From: Fasciolopsis buskii
Lineage: Eukaryota > Platyhelminthes > Trematoda > Plagiorchiida > Fasciolidae
NCBI GenBank assembly: GCA_008360955.1
Contig: LUCM01004848.1
Location: 29,310 to 93,309, forward strand
Direction: 5' to 3'
Length of the DNA: 64,000 bases
Position numbers and translations under genes: made by a program. This document shows positions 12,301 to 21,212 of this stretch, piece after piece (position 1 is the first letter of the stretch; every line of letters begins with the position of its first letter). The notes below the pieces were generated by a model. The model had not been told where the DNA came from and ran no database searches. It worked only from the letters and a program-made list of their open reading frames with translations.

Positions 12301-15300
12301 TATCGGAGCAGTATCCACTGTGTTGTGGGCTCCTCGGCTTGGTCGACCAATAGCTTCCAAACGAAGTGTCTTGACTTCTGTTGTTGAGCAAGATCGCGTG
12401 TACTCCATTTTCACCTGTCTGACGGGTAAATCGCTTCTATTCGTCTTTATTTTTCAGAGTATTTTCTCCAGATAATAAGCTGTTTGTCATTCAGAGGGAT
12501 GTTTCCCATCAACTAACCCGCCTAAATTAGACTTCGTCTGATCTGTACTCATCCACCAGTCGCACATAGTTGCAATTCCAGCCTAAGGATCTCCTTGTCT
12601 TGGAAGATCCTGAGCCATCACATTACGTCAACGTGTAGTCTCGTAGTGATAGTGCATATACATCGCGCCGGGTTTGGAACGCAAACCGGGAATGAATGGT
12701 TGAGGCGCATTTCACGAGCACAAACTTTCCCGGATTGACTCTCTGTGGTCTCTTAATTCCCAGTACTCTGTGGCCTTCAAGTGCCTTAGCATTTTCGGAA
12801 GTGTTTTCGATTTCCAAGATTGCTAACAGTCCTGAAAGCTTTGTGAATGACTGTGCGTCTCAAGCAGCTTTTGAGGAAGTTTCAGAAACGGTTTTATCAG
12901 TATAGAAATGAGGGCGAATGACTGGCGCTCCATCGTGATATTCAGTCCAAGGGAAATGACTAAATCCTGATGCGAAATCCACCACAACTGGCGTACGGAG
13001 TTCACTGCTGTCGAATGCAGAAGCGTGTACTAGGCGCTCAAGATTTCTGCCTTTATCCAAGGGCTTTAGGGATTGACCATCCTTCAATAAGATACGGACT
13101 TCAACCTTCGTCCTGCAGCCTTGCTGGTTCAGTCTTAATTAACTAGACTTGCGATTCCTTAAAAAATCTGCTTTGGTTTGTGAAACTTTTCACTATTGTA
13201 CCCCAAAAAAACATAAATCTATTAAATTGAGTTTGTTGTTGATGGTCTCTGGAATTAAAATACTCTATATCAATGTTCTGCGGAGAAACCGTGTTTTCGT
13301 TTCTCATTCGTTGAATTGTATATATCATAACCACCAAAACAGAACTTTCATAGAATGTGAATATTGGGCTGGTGCCGAAATTGAGTCGTCTGTCCAAAAC
13401 CGTTGCGGTTGGTTGCATTCGTGTGATTCCTGAGCTATGCTCTGCTGTACTTGCTTACGAAATGGATTTGTGTTGTGTCAAGAGAGACATGAGCTCAAAT
13501 TGAATCGAAGCTGGCGGAACCATCCTGCGCTACGCCAGTAGTTTCCGCGCCCTCTAGAACTTCTTTGCAAAGTCTTATGCACGGGGTCAGTATTTTTCCA
13601 CCCCGTTCTGAAATGTGAAAAAGGGAAAACTTCTGAACCTAAGTCCAGTAAGCATGTCAACCAGCATCAATACTTAAACAATCAGAACCAAGATGGTGGC
13701 CAACCGTTACGGTGGTTCTCGGCCGTCTCCAATTTGTGCGAAGAGACAAAAAAACAGTAAAAGCCGCTCCACGAACAGCTGATTCCTCAACCAAGACTGG
13801 GATGATGGATACGTCTGCCCACCTATCGGCCAGGGTGCTACCACTTCTTTTAGGGACAAATGTGAACCTAGGATCCGCATTTCGTCTGGTCAGATGTAGC
13901 TCCTACCAGCCGGATTTCAACACTTCCCGGAGTAGAATATGGTAATAATCTTTTCCCACTGTGCGTAAACTAATTTGAAATTTTTTACGATTGGAGATGT
14001 CTTCGACTAAGGAAGCTAAGCAAGAAACGAATGAGTTATGACTGCGCCGATGAAGGGAACAGGAAAACTTTGTCCGTCATTTGGTGTGGTGCGCCTGAAA
14101 CTCCTCTTGAGGTGATCTACTGTACCGTTAATACAACTGGAAATGCCAGCGTATCTCAGCCAAGTTATTTAAAAGATTTCGCTACTTTAACGGAAGGAGA
14201 CTGCGTCGAAGTGTTCGGGAAAGACTTGCAACGGTTGGATCTACTGTCCGATGATCAGCATCCGCAATTTTCTGAAGAAGCGCGATTGTTTAAGATCGTT
14301 TATGCTAGCCTATTCCCCAGTATCATTTGAGATCACGGAAACGTGGGCCACGCCAGCGGCGGTTGATTTCGAGATCTCTCTTCTAGTGCACACTACAATA
14401 TTACTAAATCTCAAGTTGCGCTTTTTATTCGTGATGGCGTGCCTGTCTTTCTACTCGCATTGACACCGATAATTTTGCCGAATACATGGGTTCCAAACTT
14501 ACACTTTCCGGAAGTGGTTCTACGGCAAACGGTACTTGCTATAGACGTGGCACTGAGTCTAGAGTTGTCATGAGAAAATTGTTCCTTTATCCTTGTAATT
14601 GGCAGTACATAGTTCTAACTGACTTCAACGCACTCAACGACATCTGGGTCGGTGGTTGTTGCGTCTCAGTAGCCGTCGAGTTCGTTAGGTTCTTACTAAA
14701 AATAGTTCACGAGTTACAAGTCTGCAAATAATTCCATACTGCATCGCTCGTCGCGCAGCATAATCAGGACTGTGCTGCCCACTACATCGAGCAGGTGGGT
14801 GGTCATGGGTACGCAACTGCTTAGAGTTCCCTCTCTTTTATTCAACCTGTCCCTTCTGTCTCCAACCCAGTTTTTGCCCCCTCTGCCTACCCATTGTGTC
14901 CCCACTGATCACACGCTCGATACTCGCAAAGGTTCACTGTCAAATAGTATAGCAAGTGGTTTTCACTCTGTTAGCTCACATTTCCTCAAGCTTCGTTAGC
15001 CTCTGAATCTGGGTTCCTTCAATGTGGGCACTCTCAGGAAGGCTGGCCAACAGGCGTGTTTGGCTCTGACACTGGACTCGCTTTCGATTGCTGTCTGATG
15101 CGTGAGTGGAACACGAATTCAGGATTCGAGTAGAGTAATTCAATTAACTGCACCATATGTTTCATCAAGATATTTCCTGTACACTTCAGGAAACGAAGCA
15201 GCTCACGCTGTGGGTCAACGCAACGTCTAGGCGACCGAGAAAAACCTAATACTTACTCACCCATTAGCACAACAACGTCCGCATACTCTACACAAGACAG

Positions 15301-18300
15301 AATGCTGTCTGAGGAAATATCTGCGCCACTAATTTCACCTGAGGATAGGACTATCTCCATTACTCTCTCGATGGCAAAACTGAGAAGAAAAGATAAATGA
15401 GTCAACCCTGGAGGACACCGCTTCTTGTGCTGAACTCGAGTGAAACATCGTCTTAAACACGAACTCCGCTTCGGTAGTTCTTTTGGAGAGATTAACGCGG
15501 GATCATCAGCTGGTGGTGTTTGGACGTGCAAATCGCGGTTTCGAGTCCTCCCACTTTGGATTAAATTCTCCAGCTAGGAACCTTGTGTTGGTCGCGGCCA
15601 CCCTGAAAATGATGTATTTAATTGTATGGACTTAAGTGTACAATAAAAGTTGCATTTCATTCAAAAATATGGGGGTAAAAATATAGAAATTCACTCACCA
15701 CCTCGTGAAAAATAAAATGTCATCCAGGAATAGTCATAGCACATGATATTTTGCTCAGGAATTCGACTGAAACCCGGTCACGGTTTACGAAATTCGTGCT
15801 AAATATGGGACGGTGGAGTTCCTATAGAAATTGATTCTGGAAGGTATGGAACGAAAAGTGACTCGTGTAGAAATATGAGAGCGACGCTTTGAAAGATCGT
15901 TGTCCAGAGGATGCGTGGGAATTGAAAGTATTCTGTGAGCTAATTTCCAACATGCTGATAAGTGTTGATCACATAGATGAAGGGACAATTCAGTTAGTGG
16001 TACGAAGGACACAGGGTTAATAATTGATAGCCCTTGGCGAAGAATTTCAAGGTCTTTTTAAATTAAACCTAGATATATGACTGGAGAACGGTAAAGAATG
16101 ATTGGAAAAACACATTGGTATAAGCAGGTCGAAATGCGAGAAGTCCATTTCAGATTTTTATCAACAGTAACCCCTAGATATTTAAGATTCAACCCTGGTA
16201 AATGTTTCTGAGTTGATGGAAGACGTTCCGGATGGGTAGGCCGATCGAGAGGGATAGAGAGAACAGACATTCGAAACATTTGGATCTGTTAAGCTCGTGT
16301 AGAGAAATCGTAAACAGAAGATAGGTTGTTGGGAAAACTGAAAATCATCGTTGTTCGAAACGGCTTGAGAGAGGTGAACATCATCAACATACTTAAACAC
16401 ATGACAGGGTGAGCTGGTTGGTAAGAGGCTGATGTAAACAGAGGAAAGAAACGGAGAAAGAAATGCACCCTGAAGCACTCCTGGGTTCGGTTAGTAAAGT
16501 AATCAGGTAGCCGCACTAGAAAAGGCCTGGGGAAGCCAAATGTTTCCAGTTTCTGGAGTAGAAGAGACCGTAGGACTGAGTCAAATGCCGACGAATAGTC
16601 TAGGAAGGCACGACGGACGTATTTCATTGATGCTTTTAAGGACTTACAAATGTGGTGAATGGAGATGACAGCATCCAGAGTTGACCTGTTAGATTTATAG
16701 GCAGCCTGAAAAGGGTCGTCAGGAGGATACATAGAAGAACGCAGGCGCTTAAGTATAGCACGCTCCGTCAGTTTAAGACCAGAAAACATTAAGGCGAAAA
16801 GAAGCAAAGTATAAATTCGTTATGATAGTATTGGTATGGCGAGAAAACTTAAGGTGGCACTGTCACGAGACGGTCGATTCCGTTTAGTGAGTACGTATAA
16901 ACAACTTCGGACTTGCCAGACTAGGAATTTATGTATACTGTCATACCGCCATGCAGTTATTTAATAAAGGAAGTGAGAGATAAATGAAGTGAATCCCTCT
17001 GGCATACCATCCGATTAGGAGCAGCGCCTGAGTCGAACGCTTGGCTTGCTTTCCGAAAGTTGGAATCTACGGGTCTTTCGTCTCTGCAAACTGGAAACCA
17101 TTCTTTGAAGTGCACTTCTGTCTGTTTGTGATGAGACAGAACAGCTGGCTTCAGCCGACGTCCTGACGAGTCGTTGTTGAGGCGATGCCAACTCGTGGCG
17201 TTATTGTAGTTAGTTTGTGCTGAGGCACATATTGTTCCTGGCTCCATCTGTCTTTTATTCCTGTAGACGAGTTCTTCACAAAATTGCTCTGTCCACCCAC
17301 CAAAGTGTAGAATCAACTCCCAGGCTTATCCCTTAGTGTGACGAATTTACAAAATATGCACACTACAAAACAAAAGACATTGCTTTTTGCCTTCAACTTG
17401 GCTCCCTCCGTACTTTCCTATTCGGTCGAATCATACTTTGTCTGATACAGTGTGAAACAGAAAAATGTGGACGTATGTATACTTTGTTGTGTAGACTTTG
17501 GCATATATAAATGTCGCCTTTCAGTCAAAACAGTAAGTTACACGTTTGTCACCGGTTTTGCATGACCACAGTTCGCCACTAACTCTTCGATTACCATAAA
17601 GGTAACATTGGCGCACCCCAGAGGAGTATGAAAAGTGGGTGATCCAACAGCAAAGTGTACCACAGGTCAAGCAGAGTCGACAAACAGATATCCGGTGATA
17701 AAGGGTCAATTATAGGATTAAGACTCTAGAGGAGTCTGATCGAAATAGGATTCATATCTTAGTGCCAAACAGCAGCGGTTGGCTGTTTAGAATCAATACA
17801 CGTCATAGTGAATGTCGGATGTAAAGAGGTAGGTTCCTTGGCTTTGCATTAGAATTTTATGAAACTTTCCGAGAAACCGTGACGGATACTGACAAATTTT
17901 GTGTGCCGGCGCACTATTATTCTCCCGCATAAGGTTGCGCTGTTGTTACCCCGGGTAGGTCAAGCAGTCTTTCGTTTTATTTATTGTCCCTCTGCAGTGA
18001 GTTTTTTCTTTTTCTGATACAAACCCTTTGCATAGGTAAAAATTCGTGCTAATCTGACTGAGCTGGTCAGCCTCATTGAGGATGCTTGCCGTGCTAGTGA
18101 ACACGCGAATCGTAGGCAGTTCCTGGATCAATTAGCTCGAGCTTTCCAAGATGTTATTGTTGATCTCTATGAAACCGATGATTTAGGCAAGTCTAATGTA
18201 TCCCGTTTCAGTTCATTGTATGTATTTTACTATCCGGTATTTTTGCAGTTGATTCGTTTGTGAGACAAGGGGAATCTAGTACACCAAAGCTGCTACCAGG

Positions 18301-20432
18301 GTTTTTTTCACGCTTAAATGTCCCCGAATGCATCCCAAGCATGTTTTATTTGGTCCAACCGTAAATTAGTTTGGAATGCGAATCCATTTCTGTGAAAAAA
18401 TGGTTTCTGATTATCCACATCCGTTATTCACTAAATTGCACGATTTCCATCAAGCTACTTTTTTTACGTTTCTTACTAAATCTCTGCAGGCGTTTAGGTG
18501 GGAATTGTGTGGTTTGGTAAGACTGGACAGTTCTGAGGTCACGTTCCTATGCGAGACTTGTGAAGGCCTGATACACCATCGTAAAATATGAGACGATGAT
18601 GGGAGCGATTGTTAGTCAGCAATTTCGCTGGTTCCGTTAAATATGCGACAGTTTGGTCACCCTAAACGGAGACGGCTAAAAAGCTGAAATCCCATGCTTA
18701 ATGCTGACAGTGCTATCGGCAGTCGAAATTGCGCGGAATTCGATCTATGCTGCTTTGGGCTTAATTCAGCCCCTGAAAACCGAGACACAGCTATCCTGCG
18801 ATTCTCTGGTAGAAGTAATGCGTACGGTCCGTCGGTCACAAAATGAACTGGCCCAGTCCAAACACAAGTTCAAGCCTGTACTGCGGGCAGAATATTACTG
18901 TTTGAGTGCCACTCCTGTATCGTCCTATACATATATGCAGTGACGCGTTTGAATAAAACTGCGATACACGTATATACACTCCGGTTGACGTCTTAAACTT
19001 GCAGTTTAATCTTCTGATTAGTAGTACTTCTCCCTGTTCTTTGATAGATTTGTGCGACAAGCTTTTGATCCACCTGTCTCACTATGTAGTTTATTCATTG
19101 CATGTCAGTCTTTTTAAATCCTGATTGCGTGAGACCCTCCTTTCAGTCTTAGCGTTTGCTGCATGACGATCTATGGCTACCACAGGAGAAGCTACAACCA
19201 GACACTTTTCAAAAGAGCGCGATCCCATTGCAGCACTGCAAAGCGAAGGAACCAAGAAGAAAAACATGTTTCAAATGTTTCTGCGCAACGGTTACATGTG
19301 AAGCTTCTTCATCACATGAAGCGCCAACAAAAAACAGTGTCCAGAAACGATCGACGAACGGAACAAAACAGGAACTGCCCTACCGATACATCGAAATCAT
19401 GGCGAGGGGTGGAAACAAAGAGCGAAAAACGAGAATGAGAAAGAAACAGTGTACATAGTTTATGATACACTTTAGTTCTTTTACCCATCTCCACCTCATG
19501 GGCCACCCATCGGGACCCGTGAGTCCTCTGCTGGCTGCCCGAACCGGAGCTGAGTTTTGACTTCGGGACTCTGGCCTGAAGCGTCGACCAAATGCTCTAA
19601 TCCACAGGGCATCATTAAGGCCTGAGGATCACGTGACCCACTGGGAGCCTGTGACTGGTTTTTCAGTTCATGAGGCTAGACATCCAAGGGGTGCAGTACA
19701 CCCGTTCACTACGGACGTCGATGTGCACAGCCGTGTGCTCCCTACGCCGCCTGTGGAGGGATGGCGAGAACACTCTTGAAAGCCCCCTCAAGAGAGTCCG
19801 CAAGTGCTTGGACGTTGGTGGGAAAACTTTTGAGCACTTTTTTCAAGTTCGTGTGAACAGTCTTCATTATTACAGTAGCAGTAACCCTGGTAGATTTTTC
19901 GGACAACCAAGTTTATCTTCAGTTCCCTCACTGTGGATGGTGTAGGTCTGTTTTTCCAGGATGTAACCGTTTGTTTTATTGCTACCTGAACTTATCTTAC
20001 GTTGTCCGTTTGCATAGCTATCTTCTGCAAACCTCCACTCGTAGGCCCGTGAACAGCCGTGGTAAGCACAGATCAGCCCAGCTCATTTGCCTGACCAACT
20101 GAAAATTGAAATCACTGTGTTCAAGATTCGACCGAAACTCAAGTATCTCAGACCAAACTGGGCATCATTGAGCACATAACGGCGGTTATCTTAACTAGTT
20201 GTACCACTCAGCAGTTCACCATTTATGTTTAATAGTCTGTGGCTTGCGATATTTGGCGACAGTTGTGAAATTTGCGAAGTGTTCCAATCGCTGGGTTTGG
20301 ATGAAGGTGCCTCACTCTTGCTTGTTGTTAATTCCTTTTCAAACAGAGGATCGCATCGAGGATTTTTCGACCATTTTACGGGCACAGGCGGAGTTTATGC
20401 GTGCGTTGATGGCCCGTGTATATGAAGAGTGA
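368..20432 (+). CDS. FBXO47: FBXO47-like F-box protein (3' part of gene, 7 exons; 5' end outside window)
   Basis: F-box only protein 47 is a substrate adaptor of SCF (SKP1-CUL1-F-box) ubiquitin ligases. Its mouse form and nematode homologue PROM-1 act in meiotic prophase (established knowledge). Seven exons join to 399 codons plus stop with every splice phase consistent (1,2,1,1,0,1). Hallmark blocks of the FBXO47 C-terminal half appear in the right order: ELTIRLFLRRLFLD (exon 2), YPLVHQARILFILYGP (exon 3), then DDWLAENVACLLYTSG (exon 4), KKAVNGNIGDLA (exon 5), RRQFLDQLARAFQDVI (exon 6) and FSTILRAQAEFMRALM (exon 7). Mammalian FBXO47 is about 450 residues; the N-terminal F-box is not in the window. 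The protein carries a Ser/Asn-rich insertion of about 100 residues between the first two blocks. Introns 5 and 6 need GC donors. Identity rests on remembered family sequence, not on a search; the first exon is the weakest. Confidence 0.85.
489..1548 (+). other. FBXO47 intron 1 of window
   Basis: This stretch has no recognisable repeat or gene. It contains an 11-base G run at 936-946. Confidence 0.5.
1549..1900 (+). CDS. FBXO47: FBXO47 exon 2 of window
   Basis: The acceptor is tgattttacag at 1538-1548 and the donor is TC|GTAAGT at 1901. The exon starts with the conserved block GSDLNSELTIRLFLRRLFLD. It then runs into a low-complexity stretch rich in Ser, Asn and Asp (about residues 75-155 of the windowed protein), which vertebrate FBXO47 does not have. 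An upstream ATG at 1413 lies in the same open frame but inside the intron, so it is not taken as a start. Confidence 0.8.
2009..2193 (+). CDS. FBXO47: FBXO47 exon 3 of window
   Basis: The acceptor follows a long pyrimidine tract (ttctctcgatggtatctttcccatcaacag is the region). It restores frame from the two bases left by exon 2. The exon encodes ETLPSSAPLVSRFSE and then the diagnostic block YPLVHQARILFILYGPLHR. The donor is CGAG|GTGAGA at 2194. The preceding intron is only 108 bp. Confidence 0.85.
3310..3347. repeat. (AT)n microsatellite
   Basis: About 19 uninterrupted AT units inside FBXO47 intron 3, just upstream of the Penelope fragment. Confidence 0.95.
3390..3910 (+). mobile_element. Penelope-like retroelement fragment (C-terminal RT region)
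   Basis: This fragment encodes the end of a Penelope-like reverse transcriptase. It shows FTMEMDHDDSLSFLEVLVT, then HTDQIHHFQSNHP, then after a frame change the block RHISEMTTRLLKPHGIEVAH followed by RPIRILRNILSKTKE. These three blocks in this order are typical of PLE polyproteins, between the RT and the GIY-YIG endonuclease. Stops and frameshifts interrupt it. Sequence to about 4160 (KRHVDLDHAYLSTHLNGRW) may be its decayed C-terminal part. A related copy lies at 19156-19460. It sits in FBXO47 intron 3 in the gene's orientation. Confidence 0.75.
4455..7700 (+). mobile_element. Ty3/gypsy LTR retrotransposon, near complete coding region, dead
   Basis: Gag, protease, RT, RNase H and integrase follow in order. 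Gag (about 4480-4950) has PEKFDADIVPDALKQ and ANFVFARYLLDTLKQENG. A degraded zinc knuckle starts CYFCGYPKLPRP (about 5081). The protease region (5285-5500) shows NAEGS where DTGS is expected. RT (about 5600-6204) has MIVDFSQIIDRFAYLDTYPL, FSILDSESAYHHIP and FAYIDNV in place of YxDD. RNase H begins LIETDASD (6480). Integrase keeps its HHCC start (LCHPGMTQTVHF) and catalytic residues in HSDRWTG and GRIERLNG, with 35 residues between the D and E. Stops at about 5743 and 5846, plus several frameshifts, inactivate it. LTRs were not delimited. It lies in the host gene's sense orientation within intron 3. Confidence 0.9.
5641..6204 (+). pseudogene. Gypsy reverse transcriptase domain with two stop codons
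   Basis: This is one continuous frame interrupted by TAG (about 5743) and TGA (about 5846). Visible RT motifs are KRFIRSEIQCLLRGGIIVPS, ..PWRA, MIVDFSQ, LDSESAYHHIP, PYAAFEACGNLYQF and SFGATNGVACFQ, ending in FAYIDNVTACG. The YIDN form, instead of YVDD/YIDD, is seen here; related invertebrate gypsy lineages with YLDN are known to me, so it may be a lineage trait rather than decay. Confidence 0.85.
8263..8472 (+). CDS. FBXO47: FBXO47 exon 4 of window
   Basis: The acceptor is ttttttattccacag at 8248-8262. The split codon gives Gly, then QLIWRTLCENTAADSE, and the exon continues to EDTLAVLDEITSTPDDWLAE. This matches the family's block before its conserved EN..LL segment. The donor at 8473 (TCCG|GTAGGT) is chosen over GTGAAG at 8477 because only the first keeps phase with the next exon. 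Confidence 0.9.
8473..9842 (+). other. FBXO47 intron 4 of window
   Basis: 1370 bp. No repeat family or gene was recognised. Open frames at 8912-9397 on both strands mirror each other and carry no known motif. Confidence 0.5.
9843..9937 (+). CDS. FBXO47: FBXO47 exon 5 of window
   Basis: The acceptor is tcctttgctgtag at 9830-9842. The exon encodes GLRIASMVVTKKAVNGNIGD and ends ..SLCLVR. The KAVNG element is strongly conserved in FBXO47. It ends at CCGG|GCAAGT, a GC donor, which leaves phase 0 as the next exon requires. The nearest GT (9942) would leave phase 1 and break the frame. Confidence 0.85.
9938..9943 (+). other. GC-type 5' splice site of FBXO47 intron 5
   Basis: The sequence GCAAGT directly follows the last in-frame codon CGG. 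GC-AG introns are a minor U2-type class whose donors resemble the rest of the consensus closely, as here. It pairs with the AG at 18034-18035 (phase 0 to phase 0). Confidence 0.7.
9938..14771 (+). other. Proximal part of 8.1-kb FBXO47 intron 5
   Basis: This part is AT-rich and largely without long frames. An open frame at 14031-14330 (99 codons, includes PLEVIYCTVNTTGNASV) could be a remnant of an unknown element; no family was recognised. Minus-strand frames at 12823-13087 were likewise not recognised. Confidence 0.4.
14772..15240 (+). mobile_element. RTE-like LINE 5' end (5' leader and start of endonuclease)
   Basis: This encodes the start of an APE-type endonuclease: LNLGSFNVGTL, ALTLDSLSIAV, RIQDSSRVIQLTAPYVSS, TSGNEAAHAVGQ. 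It matches closely the copy at 26740-27365, and on the minus strand that at 23930-24290. It stops abruptly at 15240, where minus-strand RTE sequence begins. Confidence 0.75.
15255..15535 (-). mobile_element. RTE-like RT fragment (family 2)
   Basis: The minus strand encodes CPPGLTHLSFLLSFAIERVM, then SSGEISGADISSD, then LSCVEYADVVVLMGE. YADV replaces the catalytic YADD. About 220 bp is nearly identical to 25742-25963. It meets the plus-strand RTE 5' fragment head to head. Confidence 0.75.
15785..16810 (-). mobile_element. CR1/Rex1-like LINE, RT and C-terminus, decayed
   Basis: RT blocks on the minus strand are LKLTERAILKRL, DPFQAAYKSNRSTLDAV, RRAFLDYSSAFDSV, GAFLSPFLSSVYIS and FKYVDDVHLSQ (the catalytic YVDD, at about 16405), then LKYLGVTVDKNLKWTSRIS. 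The C-terminal tail ILSIPTHPLDNDLSKRRSHI follows. At least two frameshifts are present. The clade was assigned from memory and is uncertain; non-LTR RT is certain. Confidence 0.8.
16811..18035. other. Distal part of FBXO47 intron 5
   Basis: A minus-strand open frame at 16957-17316 (119 codons) may be part of the upstream region of the adjacent LINE, but no motif confirms it. The remainder up to the acceptor at 18035 shows nothing recognisable. Confidence 0.3.
18036..18186 (+). CDS. FBXO47: FBXO47 exon 6 of window
   Basis: The acceptor is accctttgcatag at 18023-18035, after an 8.1-kb intron. The exon encodes VKIRANLTELVSLIEDACRA and then RRQFLDQLARAFQDVIVDL, matching the helical C-terminal part of the family (R..FL..L..AF). 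It ends ..GATTTAG|GCAAGT, a second GC donor with a perfect AG|GCAAGT consensus. The GT at 18191 would not restore frame with exon 7. Confidence 0.85.
18187..18192 (+). other. GC-type 5' splice site of FBXO47 intron 6
   Basis: The context is TTTAG|GCAAGT, a textbook GC donor. It pairs with the AG at 20345-20346 (phase 1 to phase 1) and gives the split Glu codon G|AG. Confidence 0.75.
19156..19460 (+). mobile_element. Penelope-like retroelement fragment, second copy
   Basis: The stretch 19204-19350 is closely similar at DNA level to 3600-3745 in the first Penelope fragment. It reads LFKRARSHCSTAKRRNQEEKH and KRQQKTVSRNDRRTEQNRNC. It lies in FBXO47 intron 6. Confidence 0.7.
19500..19640 (-). 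repeat. Possible tRNA-derived SINE
   Basis: On the minus strand an A-box-like TGGATTAGAGCATTTGG (19604-19588) is followed about 55 bases later by a B-box-like GGTTCGGGCAGCC. This fits the internal RNA polymerase III promoter layout of a tRNA-derived SINE. The B box deviates from GGTTCRANNCC, and no tail was found. Confidence 0.3.
20347..20432 (+). CDS. FBXO47: FBXO47 terminal exon with stop codon
   Basis: The acceptor is ttccttttcaaacag at 20332-20346. Joined to exon 6 it reads DDLEDRIEDFSTILRAQAEF and ends MARVYEE with TGA at 20430-20432. The family ends in a similar L..AQA.F helix close to its C-terminus, so the stop position is natural. No AATAAA was seen in the next 440 bases. Confidence 0.85.
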
Positions 20433-20875
20433 GATTGTCTGTCCATGATCAACAACAATTGTTTCTTCCTCTTGATCCGTTGTCTTTCTGCATTTCCCCA
20501 TTCAGATTTGACATTCATTGCGTCTATGTCCACTTCCTGTGTTTGTTTGTCTTTCAATTTTCATTTCTGTTATCTACTTTCCGTACTATTTTGTTTCTTG
20601 TCGACTTTGTAGTTGTTTTTTATAAACATTTGTTATCCTTTCAACAACGTTTACCCAACGTAACAATTGACTTTAATCGCGGTCGGGAAACAGGACCAAC
20701 GGCCATTGCACTTTTATGAACGATAGGTAAAAACCGAAGTGCGCCCCGCTCAATATCGGCCAGCCTACTCTAGGATTCCTGCCTTCTACTAAAATCACGA
20801 AGTCATCTTACCTTGCTTTGTGTATGACCATCTGATGCAAAAGGTCCTCGTATGCATTTGGTATTTTACGTGCAG
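20433..20875. other. 3' flank of FBXO47
   Basis: T-rich sequence after the stop codon, probably 3' UTR and flank. No canonical polyadenylation signal was found. Confidence 0.4.
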
Positions 20876-21212
20876 ATGCATTGTGACCTAGATTACGCAT
20901 ATGACTTTGCGTGCCTTTTCGAGTCCGCAGACCATGCACAACGCGCACCAGATAGACTCACGAGATCGGTTGTTCGGTTTGGCATGTGCTTTGCACCTTC
21001 AAAGTGCAAAGTACTGTTGCAGGACTGAACGACAGTAGTCGCGAGCTTAGTGCTGAGCGAGGAGAAACTAACGACTGTGGGCCGTTTCACCTACCTTGGT
21101 AGCTGCGTGTCCAACGATGGTAGCTCGGCAGCGGAGGTAAGTGCGCGTACATCCAAGGCTCGAGCAGCTTACGCTGGGCTGAAGCGCTTGTGGCGTCGGC
21201 CTGATATTTCAT
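20876..21212 (+). mobile_element. RTE-like LINE fragment (family 1), plus strand
   Basis: This encodes LDYAYDFACLFESADHAQRA, then GMCFAPSKCKVLLQD, then VGRFTYLGSCVSNDGSSAAE and YAGLKRLWRRPDIS. YAYD stands where YADD is expected. It breaks off at 21212, where the 3' terminus of the minus-strand copy begins. Confidence 0.8.

Noticed and set aside
12823..13087. Overlapping minus-strand frames in intron 5
   Set aside because: No retroelement or protein family motif could be matched.
14031..14330. 99-codon plus-strand open frame in FBXO47 intron 5 as an extra exon
   Set aside because: It contains no FBXO47 block, and exons 5 and 6 join in frame without it. No family was recognised.
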